Source of the DNA: an uncultured Lachnospiraceae bacterium
Lineage (GTDB): Bacteria; Bacillota_A; Clostridia; Lachnospirales; Lachnospiraceae
Direction: 5' to 3'
DNA length: 9,259 nucleotides
Assembly: GCA_946410365.1 (NCBI GenBank)
Contig: CAMKAA010000019.1
Location: forward strand, 1-9,259
The notes beneath the pieces were generated by a model. That model saw only the letters and a program-made list of their open reading frames with translations. It was not told where the DNA came from and ran no database searches. Shown one piece after another: positions 7,084 through 9,259 of this stretch; the first letter of the stretch is position 1; every line of letters begins with the position of its first letter. The translations under genes were made by a program, and so were the position numbers.

Positions 7084-7147
7084 TTATCAGTTCGCTTGTA
7101 GTAAATGACCTCATAAGAGAGCGCTGTAAAGAAAGGGAGGGCCGGTT

Positions 7148-8764
7148 ATGGAATTAATGTTTTTGGGAGCTGATCATGAGGTGACGGGAAGCTGTCACTA
7201 TTTACAGGTCGGCAAGAAGAAATTCCTGGTCGACTGCGGTATGGAACAAGGGATCGACCGGTTTGAAAACGCGGATATGCCGGTCCCCGCTTCGGAGATT
7301 GACTTTGTATTCCTGACACATGCGCATATTGATCACTCCGGAATGCTTCCCAAACTGTATCGCGACGGATTCCGGGGACAGATCATCTCGACGAGAGCGA
7401 CCGCCAGTCTTTGCAATATCATGCTTAAGGATTCGGCGCACATCCAGGAAATGGAGGCGCAGTGGCGCAACAAGAAAGCTAAGAGAAAAATTGACGGAGA
7501 GGGATATGAGCCTATCTATACGATGGAGGACGCCGTAGAAACGATCAAACTCTTCGTGGAGTATCCCTATGGCAAGATCTTCACGGTTTGTGACGGAATC
7601 CGCTTCCGCTTTACTGACGTAGGTCATCTTCTCGGATCGGCGAGCATCGAGCTGTGGCTTACAGAGGGAAATACGGAGAAGAAGATCGTGTTTTCCGGGG
7701 ATATCGGGAACAAGATGCAGCCGCTTCTCAAAGACCCTGAATACACGGCGGAAGCCGACTATGTGGTTATGGAATCCACCTATGGTGACAGGATCCATGA
7801 GAAAGACGACGAAGATGTGGTACAGGATCTTGCGGATATCATTTCCGAGACCTTCCACAGGGGCGGAAACGTCGTGATCCCCGCCTTTGCGATCGGCAGG
7901 ACCCAGGTCATGCTTTACTATATCCGCCATATCAAAGAGAAAAACATGGTGCCGGATTTCCCGAATTTCCCGGTCTATGTGGACAGTCCGCTCGCAGTGG
8001 AGGCGACGCAGATCTTCTACGAGTGCGGACAGGAGTGCTATGACGACGAAGCGCTGGATCTTCTTGCAAAAGATATCAATCCGATCGGCTTCCCGAATCT
8101 GCATCTGTCGATCACTACCGACGATTCCAAGGCGATCAACTTTATTGAGGAGCCCAAGGTGATCATCAGCGCTTCGGGCATGTGCGACGCGGGACGCATC
8201 AAGCACCACCTCAAATACAATCTGTGGAGGGAAGACTCCACGATCCTTATGGTGGGATATCAGTCGGAGGGATCTCCAGGAAGAAAGATTCAGGACGGTG
8301 CTAAGGAGATCAAGATCTTCGGAGAAGATGTGGCGGTCAGGGCTAAGATCGAGACACTTCCGGGGCTGTCCGGACACGCCGACAGACTCGGCCTTTTAGA
8401 GTGGATCGAGGCTTTTAAGTACAAGCCCCGTCAGGTCTTTGTTGTTCACGGAGAGGACCAGGTAGCCGAAATGTTCTCGAAGACACTTTCGGAGGAGTGC
8501 GGGCTCAGAGCAGCGGCGCCGTACAGCGGAACGAGATACGATCTTGCTGCCGGCAAATTCATATTGATCACGTCGGGTATCCCGATCAGCAAGGCAACGG
8601 CAGGCAGAATGGTGAGCAGCTCCTTCACGAAGCTTAAATTCACAGGCCGGCGGATCCTTGATTTTATCAATAGCTGTCAGGGTCTTCCCAACAAGGATCT
8701 GGAGCGCTTCTCACAGGATCTTGAGGCACTTATAGAGAAGTACAGAGTAGATCGAAAGAACTGA
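7148..8764 (+). CDS. Beta-CASP metallo-beta-lactamase-fold hydrolase, RNase-like (CPSF73/TTHA0252 type)
   Basis: A 538-residue protein with a full set of metal-binding and beta-CASP motifs: HAHIDH (His58, His60, Asp62, His63), His160 in DVGHLLGSA, Asp185 in FSGDIG, motif A Glu209 in MESTYGDR, motif B His410 in LSGHAD and motif C His434 in VVHGED. The beta-CASP insert spans about 210-370, including IPAFAIGRTQ and SASGMCDAGR. The RMMBL-type segment follows, then a C-terminal extension of about 65 residues. Related bacterial enzymes are zinc-dependent RNases acting in the cytoplasm; exo- versus endonuclease activity cannot be decided here. It differs from RNase J, which is larger with another C-terminal domain. 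GGGAGG (7135-7140), 7 bases before the ATG, supports the start. Four in-frame stops (TGA TAG TAA TAA, 8762-8773) end the gene. It lies 64 bases after the TraX-like gene and 28 before folA, probably cotranscribed with the latter. Confidence 0.93.
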   Translation: MELMFLGADHEVTGSCHYLQVGKKKFLVDCGMEQGIDRFENADMPVPASEIDFVFLTHAHIDHSGMLPKLYRDGFRGQIISTRATASLCNIMLKDSAHIQEMEAQWRNKKAKRKIDGEGYEPIYTMEDAVETIKLFVEYPYGKIFTVCDGIRFRFTDVGHLLGSASIELWLTEGNTEKKIVFSGDIGNKMQPLLKDPEYTAEADYVVMESTYGDRIHEKDDEDVVQDLADIISETFHRGGNVVIPAFAIGRTQVMLYYIRHIKEKNMVPDFPNFPVYVDSPLAVEATQIFYECGQECYDDEALDLLAKDINPIGFPNLHLSITTDDSKAINFIEEPKVIISASGMCDAGRIKHHLKYNLWREDSTILMVGYQSEGSPGRKIQDGAKEIKIFGEDVAVRAKIETLPGLSGHADRLGLLEWIEAFKYKPRQVFVVHGEDQVAEMFSKTLSEECGLRAAAPYSGTRYDLAAGKFILITSGIPISKATAGRMVSSSFTKLKFTGRRILDFINSCQGLPNKDLERFSQDLEALIEKYRVDRKN

Positions 8765-8792
8765 TAGTAATAAAGACAGGAGATAGAAATCT

Positions 8793-9259
8793 ATGAATCT
8801 TATCGCGGCAGTGGATCGGAACTGGGCCATAGGAAACAAAGGGCAGCTGCTTGTCCGGATCCCCGGAGACCACAGGATGTTCAGGCAGGAGACACTTGAC
8901 AAGGTCGTTGTTTACGGAAGAAAGACACTTGAGACTTTCCCCATGGCACAGCCTCTGGACCGAAGGATAAACATTGTGCTTTCCGGGAACCGCGACTACA
9001 AGGTCAAAAACGCTGTAGTCGTGCACAGCATAGAGGAACTGCTTGGCGAACTGCGTGCCTATCCTTCCGAAGATATCTATATCATAGGCGGAGAGAGCAT
9101 CTACAGACAGATGCTTCCCTACTGCGACACGGCTCATATCACAAAGATAGACTATGCCTATGAGGCGGATGCCTATTTCCCCAACCTGGACGAGGATCCG
9201 GACTGGGAGGTGACGGCAGACAGTGACGAGCAGACATATTTTGACATCGCTTACACTTT
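8793..9259 (+). CDS. folA: Dihydrofolate reductase (3' partial)
   Basis: The first 155 residues of a dihydrofolate reductase, open to the end of the window; probably only a few residues are missing. It begins MNLIAAVDRNWAIGNKG, continues with IPGDHRMFR, where Asp26 is the active-site proton donor and Phe30 the folate-pocket aromatic. VVVYGRKTLETFP (38-50) and RRINIVLS (57-64) supply NADPH-binding elements, and DIYIIGGESIYRQML (94-108) is the second nucleotide motif. The enzyme makes tetrahydrofolate with NADPH for thymidylate, purine and methionine synthesis. The near-universal tryptophan of the active-site loop (E. coli Trp22) appears as Val21 in QLLVRIPGD; I recall similar loops in clostridial homologues. 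AGGAGA (8778-8783) lies 9 bases before the ATG. No thymidylate synthase gene is seen in the window. Confidence 0.94.
   Translation, partial: MNLIAAVDRNWAIGNKGQLLVRIPGDHRMFRQETLDKVVVYGRKTLETFPMAQPLDRRINIVLSGNRDYKVKNAVVVHSIEELLGELRAYPSEDIYIIGGESIYRQMLPYCDTAHITKIDYAYEADAYFPNLDEDPDWEVTADSDEQTYFDIAYT

Noticed and set aside
7064..7097. Possible stem (AAGCGA with TCGCTT, inner CTGATTATCAG) at the end of the TraX-like gene
   Set aside because: Weak stem with a long loop and no T-tract, so not called a terminator.
7084..7147. Possible promoter before the beta-CASP gene
   Set aside because: No convincing -10/-35 pair at proper spacing; the gene may be read from the upstream operon.
7202..8377. Long minus-strand ORF (391 codons) opposite the beta-CASP gene
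   Set aside because: A shadow of the coding strand's codon bias; no domain or ribosome binding context, while the + strand has a full catalytic motif set.
8730..9137. Minus-strand ORF opposite the folA start
   Set aside because: It covers the clear dihydrofolate reductase frame and has no family features.
1..9259. CRISPR arrays, tRNA or rRNA genes, insertion sequences
   Set aside because: No regularly spaced repeats, no tRNA-like folds and no transposase-like frames were seen; coding density leaves little room for them.

Overview
The window looks like part of a chromosome from a Clostridia-type member of the Bacillota, probably a Lachnospiraceae-like gut bacterium. This rests on three things: strong AGGAGG-type ribosome binding sites, protein sequences that read like clostridial family members (MetQ, STAS, DHFR), and an NHLP-type peptide exporter pair of the kind known from Firmicutes. 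The taxonomic call is by eye, without a search. All genes lie on the + strand, and base and codon use look uniform throughout, so nothing suggests recent insertion.

Layout. (1) Positions 1-680 hold the 3' part of a MetQ/NlpA-type methionine-binding lipoprotein gene. (2) 720-1013 holds a small STAS-domain protein (anti-anti-sigma type), closed by a very clear intrinsic terminator at 1039-1070. (3) A promoter with a perfect TATAAT box (1125-1152) starts a new transcription unit of four tightly packed genes: a very short HlyD-like adaptor (1221-1697), a C39 peptidase/permease/ATPase ABC transporter (1722-3914), a second permease/ATPase ABC transporter (3936-6245), and a TraX-family membrane protein (6223-7083) whose start overlaps the end of the second transporter. 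(4) After a 64-base gap come a beta-CASP metallo-beta-lactamase-fold RNase-like protein (7148-8764) and a dihydrofolate reductase gene that runs off the window (8793-9259). No terminator was seen between units 3 and 4.

How the genes fit together. The first three genes of unit 3 match the NHLP/NHLM bacteriocin export system: adaptor, leader-cleaving transporter and partner transporter. They would cleave a leader after a double-glycine-type site and export a ribosomally made peptide. No precursor peptide and no modifying enzyme is visible in the window, so the cargo is unknown. The most interesting points are the stripped-down adaptor (one membrane helix and a small beta domain, no coiled-coil hairpin), the translationally coupled TraX-like protein as a possible extra member of the system, and an in-frame 18-bp tandem repeat encoding an acidic tail on the second transporter just upstream of the traX-like start.
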